A stretch of 64,000 nucleotides of DNA from Desertibacillus haloalkaliphilus (GCF_019039105.1 NZ_JAHPIV010000003.1:258666-322665), one strand, 5' to 3'; numbered from the stretch's first letter, positions 1 through 9,031 are shown. Notes: generated by a model not told the origin, from the letters alone. Numbers and translations: made by a program.

Positions 1-1577
1 ACCAAGGTGGAGAAAATCTATTAGCGAATGTCGACACAAACGCTGAAGGTGAATTTGAATTTGACGGCTTAACATTACCATCAGGCACTTACTTTGTAAA
101 AGTTGATACAGGTAGTGCAGAAGACGCAATCTACACAGCTGAGCTAGAAGTTGTTGAAGGTCAAGATGTAACAGCTGACATTAACCTAGAAGCTGGTTTC
201 GATGTTGATGTAACAATCGGTGCAGCTGGTGTTGCGAATGAATTAAAAGCTGATGACACGTATAAAGCTCAAATCGTATCAAATGGTGTTGTTGTAGCTG
301 AAGACGAAGCAGAGATCGCGCTAGATGGTGATGCTAGATCATTAGGATTCAACTTTGATCGTATCCCATCAGGAGACTACACAGTTCGTGTATCAGGCGA
401 CTACATTTTACCAACTGAGTTCACTGTAACTGTTGATGGTGATGACGCAACAGCAGAAGGTAATGTAACAACTGCTGGTGTGATCGAAGGTTCAATCTCA
501 GGCGTAAGTGAAGATGCACTAGTTTCATTAGTTGATGCAGACGGTGAAGTAGTTGATACAGTTGAAACTACTGACGCTTACAAGTTTGCTAGCGTAGCAG
601 CTGGAGACTATACAGTCGAAGTCAGCAAAGCTGGTTTTGAATCAAAAGCATCTGATGAATTTACTGTAGAAGCGAAACAACAAGTAACTGGGGTTGACTT
701 CACATTAGAAGCAATTGAAGAAGTAACTTCAGCAACTATCTCTGGTTATGTTCGTACTGAAGGTTCTCTAAATCCAGCAGCAGGCGCTTCTTTATCATTC
801 TACGCAATTGCTGTTGAAGATGAAGAGCCAGGTGCATATGTAGATTCAGTAGCTGTTGAATCTAATGGTTCATACAGCAAGGAACTAGAAGAAGGAACGT
901 ACCAAGTCGTTGTTCGCGATGGTGGAAACCACGAAACATTTATGACAACATTAAATGTAACTGCTGATAGAGACCGTGAAAATGTTAACTACACATTAGA
1001 AGCTGGTGGCGAAGCTAGCCTTGAGTTAACATTAGTTGACGAAGATGGTGAAGAATTAGATCCAACTAACATCACATTTGACACATTAGCTCTATATGAT
1101 TCAGAAGCTGATGCAAGTGATGAGTCAACTGACCCAGCTCTAACAGTAAATAGTGCTGATGTAACAGAAGAGACAATTACGTTTGCTGATCTTTCAGCTG
1201 GAACGTACACATTAGTATTAGAAGCTGATGGCTACAATGATGTTTCTCGTTCAGTTGAAGTTACGAAAAATGACGATGCAACTCTTGAAATCTCATTTAC
1301 AGAAGTAGTTGAAGCTGAGGAGCATTCAGTAAGCCTACGTGCGATCCATGCAGACAATAATGCAAACTTTGATGGTGCTACAGTATTAGCATTTGATAAA
1401 GATGGTGAAGTTGCTGCACGTACAACTACTGACGCTTCTGGTGAAGCAGCATTATCACTAGTTGATGGAGCGTATACAATTGCTGTAATCGCTGATGGTT
1501 ATGTTGTTTCAAAACAAACAGTAACTGTTGATGGTGATGATGTAACAGCTGCTTTAGTACAATTAGCTCAATACTAA
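1..1577 (+). CDS. Acidic repeat-rich surface protein, 5' end missing
   Basis: The reading frame is open from the first bases of the window (frame of position 3) to TAA at 1577, so this is the C-terminal part (about 524 aa) of a larger protein. It consists of repeated beta-sandwich modules of the carboxypeptidase-regulatory/Cna-B kind. Recurrent motifs are 'G.Y.V.V...G', 'V..G..V.A' and 'F.L.A'. It is very acidic and has no cysteine in the visible part. No SLH motif, LPXTG or membrane segment is seen at the C-terminus, so an anchor, if any, is N-terminal and outside the window. Codon use is strongly biased (Arg mostly CGT, Gly GGT, Ala GCT/GCA), resembling hag in this window, which suggests very high expression. 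A strong terminator follows. An S-layer or major surface protein is likely but inferred. Confidence 0.8.
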   Translation, partial: QGGENLLANVDTNAEGEFEFDGLTLPSGTYFVKVDTGSAEDAIYTAELEVVEGQDVTADINLEAGFDVDVTIGAAGVANELKADDTYKAQIVSNGVVVAEDEAEIALDGDARSLGFNFDRIPSGDYTVRVSGDYILPTEFTVTVDGDDATAEGNVTTAGVIEGSISGVSEDALVSLVDADGEVVDTVETTDAYKFASVAAGDYTVEVSKAGFESKASDEFTVEAKQQVTGVDFTLEAIEEVTSATISGYVRTEGSLNPAAGASLSFYAIAVEDEEPGAYVDSVAVESNGSYSKELEEGTYQVVVRDGGNHETFMTTLNVTADRDRENVNYTLEAGGEASLELTLVDEDGEELDPTNITFDTLALYDSEADASDESTDPALTVNSADVTEETITFADLSAGTYTLVLEADGYNDVSRSVEVTKNDDATLEISFTEVVEAEEHSVSLRAIHADNNANFDGATVLAFDKDGEVAARTTTDASGEAALSLVDGAYTIAVIADGYVVSKQTVTVDGDDVTAALVQLAQY

Positions 1578-1622
1578 GACTCTTTGAAATAAGAGAGAGC
1601 ATTTGAGTGATTAAGATTATAG

Positions 1623-1658
1623 AAAGCCCTTTGGAGCAATGTCTCCGAAGGGCTTTTT
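1623..1658 (+). terminator. Rho-independent terminator of the surface protein gene
   Basis: AAAGCCCTTTGGAG and CTCCGAAGGGCTTTTT form a long stem with one mismatch region, ending in a T run. It lies 46 nt after the stop codon. Confidence 0.9.
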
Positions 1659-1662
1659 AGTT

Positions 1663-2028
1663 GTAAAGGGTACGGAGTGCGCTAGCAAGGGTGAATAATC
1701 AGTGAAGTGGGCTTACTCACGCCGCCTTGGATTGGAATATGGGTGAGAACACACTGGTGAGAAGAAGTGTAATCAATGAGGGTGGTAAAGGGTACGGAGT
1801 GCGCTAGCAAGGGTGAATAATCAGTGAAGTGGGCTTACTCACGCCGCCTTGGATTGAAGGAAGAGGGAGAGCGCCCTGAAGAGGAGGAGTGTATTCGATG
1901 AGGGTGGTAAAGGGGCCGGAGTGTGCTAACAAGGGTGAATAATCAGTGAAGTGGGCTTACTCACGCCGTCTTAAATTGCAGAAAGAGAGCGAGTGATCGG
2001 GAAAAGAGAAGCAGGTTCAAGGGGGGTG
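1663..2028. repeat. Three tandem 122-bp units
   Basis: Units start at 1663, 1785 and 1907, exactly 122 bp apart, and fill 366 bp. The first about 72 bp of each unit (starting GTAAAGGG, through AATAATCAGTGAAGTGGGC and TTACTCACGCC) are nearly identical. The remaining about 50 bp are purine-rich, GAGAAGAGG-like, and diverged. No reading frame is conserved and no gene is seen in 1578-2105. Confidence 0.85.
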
Positions 2029-2049
2029 AGTTTATTGGGTAGCAAAAAA

Positions 2050-2096
2050 GAGGCTAGAATAAAAGGTTGAATTTTTTACCTTTTATCCCAGCCCGT
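2050..2096 (-). terminator. Terminator of the stalk-domain gene
   Basis: Arms AGGCTAGAATAAAAGGT and ACCTTTTATCCCAGCC pair around a TTTTTT-containing loop. On the minus strand the hairpin runs into the T's complementary to the A run at 2044-2050. The same AAAAGGT/ACCTTTT hairpin type recurs after degU and at 58181. Confidence 0.7.
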
Positions 2097-2105
2097 TTTT
2101 CGTAG

Positions 2106-2582
2106 TTACCAAATATCAATTACTTCTGGAGCAAGTCCTTCATCTTCTTCCTCACTAATTACTGTTTCAATCGTTACTGTTTGCGTTTGTTGATTCCAGC
2201 TTACATCGGCTCCGGTTGCTTCACTAATAAAGCGGAGTGGGACGAGAGTTCTTCCTTGTAAAATCTGAGCTGGGACATCTAATTGCTGCGCATCACCATT
2301 TACATAAGCGGTTGTTTGATTGATCGTTAAGGTGATGTTCGTTCCAGGCATCTCACCAGTAACTTTTTGCGTAGCTTGTTCCCAACCTACAGACATACCG
2401 AGTGCTTCAAAGATGGGGCGGAATTCAACGATTGTGCGGTTATTTTCTAATAGTGGATCATTTGTAAATTCTAGTTTTTCTCCATCAACAAAAACTGTTA
2501 TCGGAGACGATGCATCAGCTTGTACAGGTGCAATCGATAGAATCAGAGCGAAAGCAAGCATCGTCAATATTCTTTTCATCAT
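2106..2582 (-). CDS. Secreted stalk-domain (copper amine oxidase N-terminal-like) protein
   Basis: 158 aa. The start ATG at 2582 is chosen because GAGGAGGA lies about 8 nt upstream; an upstream in-frame start would place this ribosome site inside the gene. Residues 1-24 form a signal peptide ending near A-x-A (VQADAS). The rest is one copy of the 'Cu_amine_oxidN1' stalk domain: 'ITVFVDGEKLEF', 'RPIFEALGMSVGWEQ', 'GRTLVPLRFISEATGADVSWN'. Despite the family name, no copper ligands or enzyme domain are present; such modules are common in secreted Firmicutes wall proteins. Related modules occur in the amidase at 9032 and the protein at 58257. Monocistronic. Confidence 0.85.
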   Translation of the reverse strand: MMKRILTMLAFALILSIAPVQADASSPITVFVDGEKLEFTNDPLLENNRTIVEFRPIFEALGMSVGWEQATQKVTGEMPGTNITLTINQTTAYVNGDAQQLDVPAQILQGRTLVPLRFISEATGADVSWNQQTQTVTIETVISEEEDEGLAPEVIDIW

Positions 2583-2880
2583 AGTGATTTCCTCCTCTAG
2601 CATAATTAACCTCTATTAGAGTATATCATCATTTGTAAGGTTAGTGGTTAATTGTTTCAGTGGGACCCTAGGTGCGCTATTTTTGAACAAAAGAGTGTTT
2701 ATAGGGAGGAAGAGGACAGAGGGTTCGCTAATGGCCCGAGATGAATTGGAAAATGGGTTAGGAATAGCAAATAACGGAATGAGAGTCCATATAGCCTCTA
2801 AAAAGTGCTAGATTTGGGGAAATAGCGGATCTAGGGTCCTCATCTCTCCTCGCCTCTCCAGGCTTGTCTTTTTCAACGCA
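2583..2880. other. Intergenic region, no gene seen
   Basis: About 300 bp without a convincing reading frame. It contains the region upstream of the stalk-domain gene (minus strand); no clear promoter or repeat was recognised. Confidence 0.5.
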
Positions 2881-2916
2881 AAAAAAGGACCAAATCGCCA
2901 CCGATTTGATCCTTCC
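2881..2916 (-). terminator. Terminator of the acyltransferase gene
   Basis: AAGGACCAAATCG and CGATTTGATCCTT pair around a CCAC loop. On the minus strand the stem is followed by seven T's. It lies about 15 nt past the acyltransferase stop codon. Confidence 0.9.
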
Positions 2917-2930
2917 TTATTCCCAAATCA

Positions 2931-4118
2931 TCACCCTGATAATGTGTTTGATTGGTTTTGGTCTTGATATGGGTTTCTTTTTTCGACTTCTCGGTACGGT
3001 ACTTTCTTTGGTGCTGCTCCGAAAATCATCCATGAGCCTTTAACGTATTTTAATGTTAAACCTACGACGATCCATGAGATGAATAGTGCGGCTAAAAATC
3101 CACCAACAATCCAAGCGTGATAGATGATTGGGTTTCCGCTTACCTCCATGCGACGGTAATAGAAGAGTACGAGTGGATGGAACAAATACACACCAAACGA
3201 TGCTACTCCTAAGTGAATCATCGCATTAACGATACGTGCGGACCATTTTTCATAGATCCAATACGATAGCTGCATGAGCACGAGTGCTGAAGTGATCGTA
3301 TGAACATTCCATAATCCCGTATAGAGCCTTGAATCTGCCCATAAACCAGTCGTTCGTGTCCAATAATAGAGATAGACGTGGGCAAGTCCGGCCCCAATCC
3401 AAACGATCCAGAGTAGAACCCAGAACAAGCCTTTCTTTGTCATAAAGTTTTCCTTCTTCACTTTCAGCCAGTCAATCGCTGTGTTGTAATGAATGCCAAG
3501 GAATGCCCCTAGGAAGTAGTAAGACATATACGAAATCGAAAGACTTCCAGTTCTTGCATAGCCAATATAGAGGTTGTTGATAATAACGAAGCCCCATTGC
3601 AATACAAATCCAATCAAAATCGAATAGGTGACGAATTTTTTACTCGCTTTAAACACCCATAGAAGCAGTGGGAACAGGATGAAAAATTGAATACTGATAA
3701 ATACAAAATAAAGATGCGTATATGCACTTCCTGTTAAAAGCTTTTGTGTAAAATCAAAGAATCGTTCGCTATACGTGTAATGTCCATAGTAATAGTAAAC
3801 AAGGATGCTGTAATACAAGATTGAGAACAGCAAGTACGGAACGAGAATATAGAGCAGACGCTTTTTGTAAAACCGTTTAATCAACGATTTGTCTAGTGGT
3901 CGGTTGAAATAGTTGTAAAACAAGACAAAACTGCTCAGTAAAATGAATGTCGGTGTACCAAACTTAAAAAAGATATTTATAAAATTATAGAGTGGATAAT
4001 AGGTAGAACTTTGATCAAGGTCAACGACAATTTGTGAGGTTGAGTGAACAAGCAACACACCTAAAATCGCGAGCGTACGGACAATATAAATTTCATTGAT
4101 TTGATTGTTGTTTGCCAT
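2931..4118 (-). CDS. Acyltransferase-3 family membrane O-acyltransferase
   Basis: 395 aa. The start ATG at 4118 is preceded by AAAAGGAGG; the longer frame upstream runs through a dispersed repeat and is rejected. The N-terminus 'INEIYIVRTLAILGVLLVHSTSQ' is the family signature, with a His near the end of the first membrane segment. About ten hydrophobic segments follow, including 'SFGVYLFHPLVLFYYRR'. Family members transfer acyl, usually acetyl, groups from the cytoplasm to wall or exopolysaccharides. Given the nearby SecA2/SlaP/CsaB cluster, O-acetylation of the secondary wall polymer is a reasonable inference but not shown. The gene stands alone with its own terminator. Confidence 0.9.
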   Translation of the reverse strand: MANNNQINEIYIVRTLAILGVLLVHSTSQIVVDLDQSSTYYPLYNFINIFFKFGTPTFILLSSFVLFYNYFNRPLDKSLIKRFYKKRLLYILVPYLLFSILYYSILVYYYYGHYTYSERFFDFTQKLLTGSAYTHLYFVFISIQFFILFPLLLWVFKASKKFVTYSILIGFVLQWGFVIINNLYIGYARTGSLSISYMSYYFLGAFLGIHYNTAIDWLKVKKENFMTKKGLFWVLLWIVWIGAGLAHVYLYYWTRTTGLWADSRLYTGLWNVHTITSALVLMQLSYWIYEKWSARIVNAMIHLGVASFGVYLFHPLVLFYYRRMEVSGNPIIYHAWIVGGFLAALFISWIVVGLTLKYVKGSWMIFGAAPKKVPYREVEKRNPYQDQNQSNTLSG

Positions 4119-4135
4119 TCCGAGTCCTCCTTTTA

Positions 4136-4177
4136 GAGTCTGTTCAAAAAGGGGTGTTTCTTCCCGTTTGAAAAGAC
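4136..4177. repeat. Dispersed AGTCTGTTCA hairpin, copy 1
   Basis: AGTCTGTTCAAA pairs with TTTGAAAAGACT around a loop containing GGGGTGTTTCTTCCCG. Related copies are at 8935, 14430, 33818, 40618 (inverted) and 61331. Confidence 0.75.
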
Positions 4178-4182
4178 TTAAA

Positions 4183-4228
4183 GCAATGGGCAGAGCCGCT
4201 GCAGGCGTGCAGCGAGTGGAGCCATTGC
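4183..4228. repeat. REP-like palindromic unit, short form
   Basis: GCAATGG and GCCATTGC form outer arms around a GCAGGCGTGC inner hairpin. The right half, CAGCGAGTGGAGCCATTGC, is also present at about 14471 and 33856. Confidence 0.75.
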
Positions 4229-4485
4229 ATAACACTTTTTAAATACGCTTTTTTAGAGGTTCTTTTATATCAATCTACAATATTACTATTATAACGAGCG
4301 CCACTGTCGAAAACAAAGGTATTTTTTGCTGGTCTAGGAAAGCGTACTAGAAACTATTGATTTACCGCTTGTCATTACGACAGCGTAATCAATTTGTAAC
4401 CTTATTCTTATGTGCAAGTTTGCGTTTTTCTTGTAGAATAAATAAAGTGATTGACGTATGTTGTAAGAATATAGGAGATGAACAT

Positions 4486-6762
4486 ATGAAAGCTTACCAG
4501 TTTACTAGAGTTTTATCACTCGTGCTTGTTTTGACACTTGTTTCGATGCCGTTATATGGTACGGGTGCTGCAGCATCAACGTATGGCGATCAAGATTCGC
4601 TCTTTACGTCTGAGTTGTCACCAGGCGTCAACTATGAAAATGACTATTACCGAGGAGGGAGCATACAGCGATCGGTTCACCAGCTCACTGTCGATATGAA
4701 TCATGCGGATACGAGCATCGCTCTTGGGATACCGTCACCGCTTAACCGCTTAACAACGACAACTCAACAAGCGGTAGCCAATACATATGAAGGTCATTAT
4801 GTCGTCGGCGCGATTAACGGAGGTTTTTTCAATCCGACATCACGCTTTCCTTCAAGCATTGTCACAGTGAACAATCAACTCCGTTATTTTGGGCTAGCAT
4901 CAGAAGATGATGATGGACCGATCCATCAGTCGGCTGCCTTTGGGATGAAAACCGATGGTACAGCGCTGATTGATAACTATGATGCAAGTCTCTCAGTATC
5001 TATCAATCAAGTCGACTTGCCAGTGACGACGATTAATCACGAGCGTTTATATGGTGAAACAGTCGTTTACACACCAGATCATTCAGAATCAACGGTAAAG
5101 GCTAACCAATATGTGACCGATGTTGTGATTACCGGAGCTTCAAAAAATCCAGCAGAGCTTTCATTTGGTGATACGATTACAGGAACTGTTGCTGAAATTG
5201 CTAGATTTGGTGAAGGTGTTGATCGTTCGATTCCTGAAGATGGATTTATTATTTCATCACATGGACAGGTGTTATCTGACCAGCTTGAAAACGTAGAAGT
5301 TGGTGATACAGTCACACTTACTGCAGAAATCGATGATCAGTGGAAACAAACCGAATTCATGATTGCAACAGGGCCAATGCTTGTAAAAGATGGGAACGTA
5401 GCGATTAGTATGAATACAGAAAGTTCATTTGCCCAGAGCCGCCACCCACGTACAGCCATTGGCGTTTCCAAGGACGGTTCAGAGCTATTCATGGTCACAG
5501 TTGACGGCCGTCAAACAGGGTTTAGTGATGGAAGTAGTTTACGAGATCTAGCAAACTATTTAATCGAGCTCGGGGCTGATCGCGCGATTAACCTCGATGG
5601 TGGTGGATCAACGACAATGGCAGCGCGCCTCCCGAGGCTTGCGTATCCAGTAGTCGTTAACAGCCCATCAGATGGACGAGAGCGTGCGGTTTCAACGACG
5701 CTTCAAGTCGTAAGTACAGAACCACCAGTTCGAGTTGATGAGGAAATGATCATTATTGACGAATTTGAAGATGTGAGCGATTGGCGTGCGGATACGGCAC
5801 GTGCATCAGCGACACTTGAGAGAAGTGGAGCTTATGATCCCGTACGTCTTGGAAACTATTCCGCGAAACTTGATTACGACTATTCGACAGGTGATGAGGG
5901 AACTGCAGCAGCTTATGTAGCAGCAAGAGATTCTCAGTATTTACAAGGGCAACCAGTCGAGATTGGTGCTTGGGTGTTCGGTGATGGCAATGACCACTGG
6001 CTTCGTGGTCAAATAAGCGACCGTACCGGACAAAATCATACGATTAACTTCACCGCTGAAGACGGAATGAATTGGAGTGGCTGGCGCTACGTAAGAGCAG
6101 ATATTCCAGCTAACGTTCCACATCCAATTTCATTTAATCAAATTTATGTGGCGCAACCAAATGCAGATAAGCAAGGAAAAGGGACGATTTTTATCGATCA
6201 AATCGAAGCGATCTATGACTCAAGCTATCATGTCGAGCGCTTTAGTGATATTGATAGCGAGCATTGGGCATACGGTGGTGTGATCGCTCTCAACGATCGC
6301 CATATTATTACCGGATTTACTGATGGTTCGTTCCAACCTGGTGTAAGCATTACTCGGGCACAGGCAGCTACGATGTTAGTGCGAGAGCTTGGGCTTGATA
6401 CAGAGAATCGCCCGGCGCCTGATTTTAACGATGTCCGTGCGACGTCAGGTTACTACGATGTGATCGCAACGGTTGCTGATGAAGGTTTACTAACCGGAAA
6501 AGCGGAGAAAACCTTTGCCCCAAATGAGTCATTAACACGTGCGGAAATGGCCGTGATCATGCAACGAGCTTACAACCTAGTTGGTGAAACTGAAGAGCAG
6601 TTTAGCGATGTGAACACGGAACATTGGGCACATGGAGCAATTAACACGCTAGCGGCTAATGACCTTGCTGGTGGATACCCAGATGGCACATTTGGTCCGA
6701 GCAACGAGATTACTAGAGCTGAGTTTTCTGTATTGATGTACCGAGTCATTGATGATCTATAA
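4486..6762 (+). CDS. Secreted NAGPA-domain (phosphodiester glycosidase family) protein with three SLH domains
   Basis: 758 aa. ATG at 4486 follows AGGAGATGAAC; an earlier in-frame start has no ribosome site. Residues 1-31 are a signal peptide (GAAAST). Residues about 90-410 are a NAGPA domain: 'AINGGFFNPTSRFPS', 'RHPRTAIGVSKDGSELF', 'VDGRQTGFSDGSS' and 'GADRAINLDGGGSTTM'. The family is named after the enzyme uncovering mannose-6-phosphate; bacterial members act on wall or exopolysaccharide phosphodiesters. Residues about 415-570 resemble a carbohydrate-binding beta-sandwich. Residues about 585-758 hold three SLH domains ('SEHWAYGGVIALNDRHIITGF', 'DGTFGP'). The SLH domains should dock on pyruvylated wall polymer made with CsaB, and export may use SecA2. 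Substrate unknown. Confidence 0.9.
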   Translation: MKAYQFTRVLSLVLVLTLVSMPLYGTGAAASTYGDQDSLFTSELSPGVNYENDYYRGGSIQRSVHQLTVDMNHADTSIALGIPSPLNRLTTTTQQAVANTYEGHYVVGAINGGFFNPTSRFPSSIVTVNNQLRYFGLASEDDDGPIHQSAAFGMKTDGTALIDNYDASLSVSINQVDLPVTTINHERLYGETVVYTPDHSESTVKANQYVTDVVITGASKNPAELSFGDTITGTVAEIARFGEGVDRSIPEDGFIISSHGQVLSDQLENVEVGDTVTLTAEIDDQWKQTEFMIATGPMLVKDGNVAISMNTESSFAQSRHPRTAIGVSKDGSELFMVTVDGRQTGFSDGSSLRDLANYLIELGADRAINLDGGGSTTMAARLPRLAYPVVVNSPSDGRERAVSTTLQVVSTEPPVRVDEEMIIIDEFEDVSDWRADTARASATLERSGAYDPVRLGNYSAKLDYDYSTGDEGTAAAYVAARDSQYLQGQPVEIGAWVFGDGNDHWLRGQISDRTGQNHTINFTAEDGMNWSGWRYVRADIPANVPHPISFNQIYVAQPNADKQGKGTIFIDQIEAIYDSSYHVERFSDIDSEHWAYGGVIALNDRHIITGFTDGSFQPGVSITRAQAATMLVRELGLDTENRPAPDFNDVRATSGYYDVIATVADEGLLTGKAEKTFAPNESLTRAEMAVIMQRAYNLVGETEEQFSDVNTEHWAHGAINTLAANDLAGGYPDGTFGPSNEITRAEFSVLMYRVIDDL

Positions 6763-6874
6763 CAGCACTAGGGAAAAAGGTAGAAATTGCGACAAAAATA
6801 CCTATGTTCACTGAGTGCATTCTGCTACAATAAGTAGTAGTTTGATATTTTTATACAAATGAGTACAAGCGTAT

Positions 6875-6923
6875 ACATATAGGCCGTTCCGTCATTATAG
6901 GTGAGGGTATTGGGCCTGTATGT
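6875..6923 (+). promoter_or_regulatory. Inverted repeat upstream of the glucosaminidase gene
   Basis: ACATATAGGCC (6875-6885) and GGGCCTGTATGT (6912-6923) pair with one mismatch around a 26-nt loop, ending about 40 nt before the ribosome site. No T run follows, so this is more likely an operator or leader structure than a terminator. Confidence 0.4.
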
Positions 6924-6977
6924 AAAACGTAGAATTATAGATCGTCTGAACCTTGATTTGTGAAGGGAGTTTTTAAT

Positions 6978-8852
6978 GTGAAAAAGGTTATCGCCTTTTG
7001 TTTGATCGTGGCACTCATTGTAGCAATGCCATTTTCAGTAAGTGCTAACCAAAACGATGATCTCGTTGACCACTCGCTAGAAGAGGAAATGAGATCAGTG
7101 ATTGATCGTGGCATTATGAGAGGCTATCGTGACGGTGTCTATGGGCCGGATGATTCGATCACACGTGCGCAATTTGCGACATTTATTGCCCGGGCACTAA
7201 ATCTACCAACAGGATCATCTGATTTTGATGATGTTGCTGATGATTATCTATTAAGAGGTGGGATATCAAGAGCAGCATCAGCTGGTATCGTTGGTGGTTA
7301 CCCCGGTAATGTCTTTCATCCTGATGAAAACATTACGAGAGAGCAAATGGCTGTCATGATTGACCGTGCGTTAGAGTATCAAAATGTTTCACGAAACACG
7401 GTTCACCTGTCATTTACCGATGTCGACAACATTCATCCGATGTATCGCACAGCGATCGCTCATAATGTTTACTTTGGAATTATCCAAGGAATGCCACGCG
7501 GCGATGGCACATATCAGTTTGGACCAAAAGATCATGCGACACGCGCCCATGCGGCAGCGTTTATTGACCGAATGTTACATGTTGCGGAAAATGATGGGGA
7601 ACGAATCGTCCATTATCAGCTTGCGACGATTGATCAACAAGGAAATGTTCAATTTGCACCTCAGCAGTATACAAGTTTTGACGATGCGAACAATCAACGT
7701 TCGAATCAACAAGTGATTTATTTGGGACAAGACATGATTAAGATGAATGATGGAATCGTGACCGCAGCACCGTCAGAAGGGAACTTCATTGTGATTATTT
7801 ATGATGAAGATCGAAAAACTCAGCTGGCTTATGTAAATGCTGGTGCTGAAATGGAGTACCTAGATGCTGATGAAGATTTCGTAAAAGTTCAGTTTGCTGA
7901 TGCGGTTGGCTATGTTGAGCAAACGGAAGTGATGCTCACACCGACAGCACTACTAGAAGGTCAATCATATTATAAAAATGTTGATGGTGACCTTTTACAC
8001 TATATTTATAACCCGCTAACGAATCGTTACGTATCTTATATGTATGGACCTGCTCCTTCATTTTTAGAGGAGAACCAAGAGTATACGAGCATCAATGGTT
8101 GGGAGTTTTATAATCGTGCGAACCAAAAGGTAGGCGAAGCACGTCAATATTTTAATTACTTGCCACTACGAACAAAAACTAATTATTCAGCAGAAGAGTT
8201 GAACGAGTATATCAAAGCCGTACGTCCTGACAGTCCATTAGCGGAATTAGGGCATGTCTTTAAAGAGGCAGAAGAAGAGTATGAGCTCAATGCACTATAC
8301 TTGCTAGCAAAAGCGATCCATGAAAGTAACTATGCTCAAAGTCAAATTGCACAAGAAAAGTACAACCTATTTGGCTTACGTGCAACGGACAGCGATCCAC
8401 TGCGTAATGCAGAGACATTTGATAGCTTTGAAGATTCAATTATGTATATCGCTGATTATGTATCACAGCGTTATGTCGATCCAAATGGATGGTATTTTAA
8501 TAGTGCCGTTCTTGGTAACAAGAGTATTGGCTTGAATGTTAGCTATGCTTCTGATCCATTCTGGGGTCAAAAGATTGCTGGTCACATGTACCGTGCCGAC
8601 AAGTTTTTAGGTCAAAAAGATCTAAACTACTACACTATTGGCAAAACAACTAGTTTTTTAAATGTTAGGCATGAGCCAAATACAAACATTGCAGCACAGT
8701 TCACATATCCGAATCCAGGCGTGTATCTTGCCATACTAGAAGAAAGCACGCAAGCGGATGGAACGTGGTACAAAATTTATTCAGACCATATGGATTTTAC
8801 ACATGCACATGTTCATGGTGATTATGTAACTGAAATTACAACGGTGAGATAA
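6978..8852 (+). CDS. SLH-anchored GH73 N-acetylglucosaminidase (autolysin)
   Basis: 624 aa from GTG at 6978, with AAGGGAG 8 nt upstream. Residues 1-24 are a signal peptide ('FSVSANQ'). Three SLH domains occupy about 30-205 ('RGIMRGYRDGVYGPDDSITRAQ'-type motifs). A linker with an SH3-like segment ('AYVNAGAEMEYLDADEDFVKVQF') spans about 255-315. The GH73 domain lies at about 395-545: 'LYLLAKAIHESNYAQSQIA', with the probable catalytic Glu in 'IHESN', then 'YNLFGLRATDSDP' and 'DYVSQRYVDPNGWYF'. An SH3-like segment ends the protein ('TSFLNVRHEPNTN'). It should cleave the GlcNAc-MurNAc bond of peptidoglycan in the wall. N-terminal SLH anchoring replaces the wall-binding repeats of B. subtilis LytD. 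Same direction as its SLH neighbour, but the 215-nt gap suggests its own promoter. Confidence 0.92.
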   Translation: MKKVIAFCLIVALIVAMPFSVSANQNDDLVDHSLEEEMRSVIDRGIMRGYRDGVYGPDDSITRAQFATFIARALNLPTGSSDFDDVADDYLLRGGISRAASAGIVGGYPGNVFHPDENITREQMAVMIDRALEYQNVSRNTVHLSFTDVDNIHPMYRTAIAHNVYFGIIQGMPRGDGTYQFGPKDHATRAHAAAFIDRMLHVAENDGERIVHYQLATIDQQGNVQFAPQQYTSFDDANNQRSNQQVIYLGQDMIKMNDGIVTAAPSEGNFIVIIYDEDRKTQLAYVNAGAEMEYLDADEDFVKVQFADAVGYVEQTEVMLTPTALLEGQSYYKNVDGDLLHYIYNPLTNRYVSYMYGPAPSFLEENQEYTSINGWEFYNRANQKVGEARQYFNYLPLRTKTNYSAEELNEYIKAVRPDSPLAELGHVFKEAEEEYELNALYLLAKAIHESNYAQSQIAQEKYNLFGLRATDSDPLRNAETFDSFEDSIMYIADYVSQRYVDPNGWYFNSAVLGNKSIGLNVSYASDPFWGQKIAGHMYRADKFLGQKDLNYYTIGKTTSFLNVRHEPNTNIAAQFTYPNPGVYLAILEESTQADGTWYKIYSDHMDFTHAHVHGDYVTEITTVR

Positions 8853-8888
8853 GAGAGATCTTGTATTTGTTCATTGTTTTAGTTTTAT

Positions 8889-8929
8889 AGAGGGAATGCA
8901 CTGCATATGCAGAGGTGTTTCCTCTTTTT
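8889..8929 (+). terminator. Terminator of the glucosaminidase gene
   Basis: AGAGGGAATGCACTGCAT pairs with ATGCAGAGGTGTTTCCTCT imperfectly, followed by TTTTT. Confidence 0.8.
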
Positions 8930-8934
8930 CACTT

Positions 8935-8983
8935 ATAGATTCTGTTCAAAAAGGGGTGTTTTCTCCGTTTGAACAGAATCTAT
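8935..8983. repeat. Dispersed AGTCTGTTCA-type hairpin, copy 2 (perfect arms)
   Basis: ATAGATTCTGTTCAAA and TTTGAACAGAATCTAT are perfect 16-bp arms around a 17-nt loop AAGGGGTGTTTTCTCCG. This is the cleanest copy of the family and lies between a terminator and the next gene. Confidence 0.85.
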
Positions 8984-9031
8984 AAACAAGCTCTTATATA
9001 GTAGTTACAATTTTATTAAGGAGGGATTCAT

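Larger units (their letters stand above)
4119..4485. other. Divergent intergenic region with dispersed repeats
   Basis: Between the acyltransferase and the NAGPA-SLH gene. It holds an AGTCTGTTCA-type hairpin and a REP-like unit (listed separately). No small gene was recognised. Promoters for both flanking genes must lie here but none matches consensus well. Confidence 0.5.

Noticed and set aside
1663..2028. CRISPR array
   Set aside because: Repeats are 72 bp or more with only three units, the intervening parts are partly similar, and no cas genes are present.
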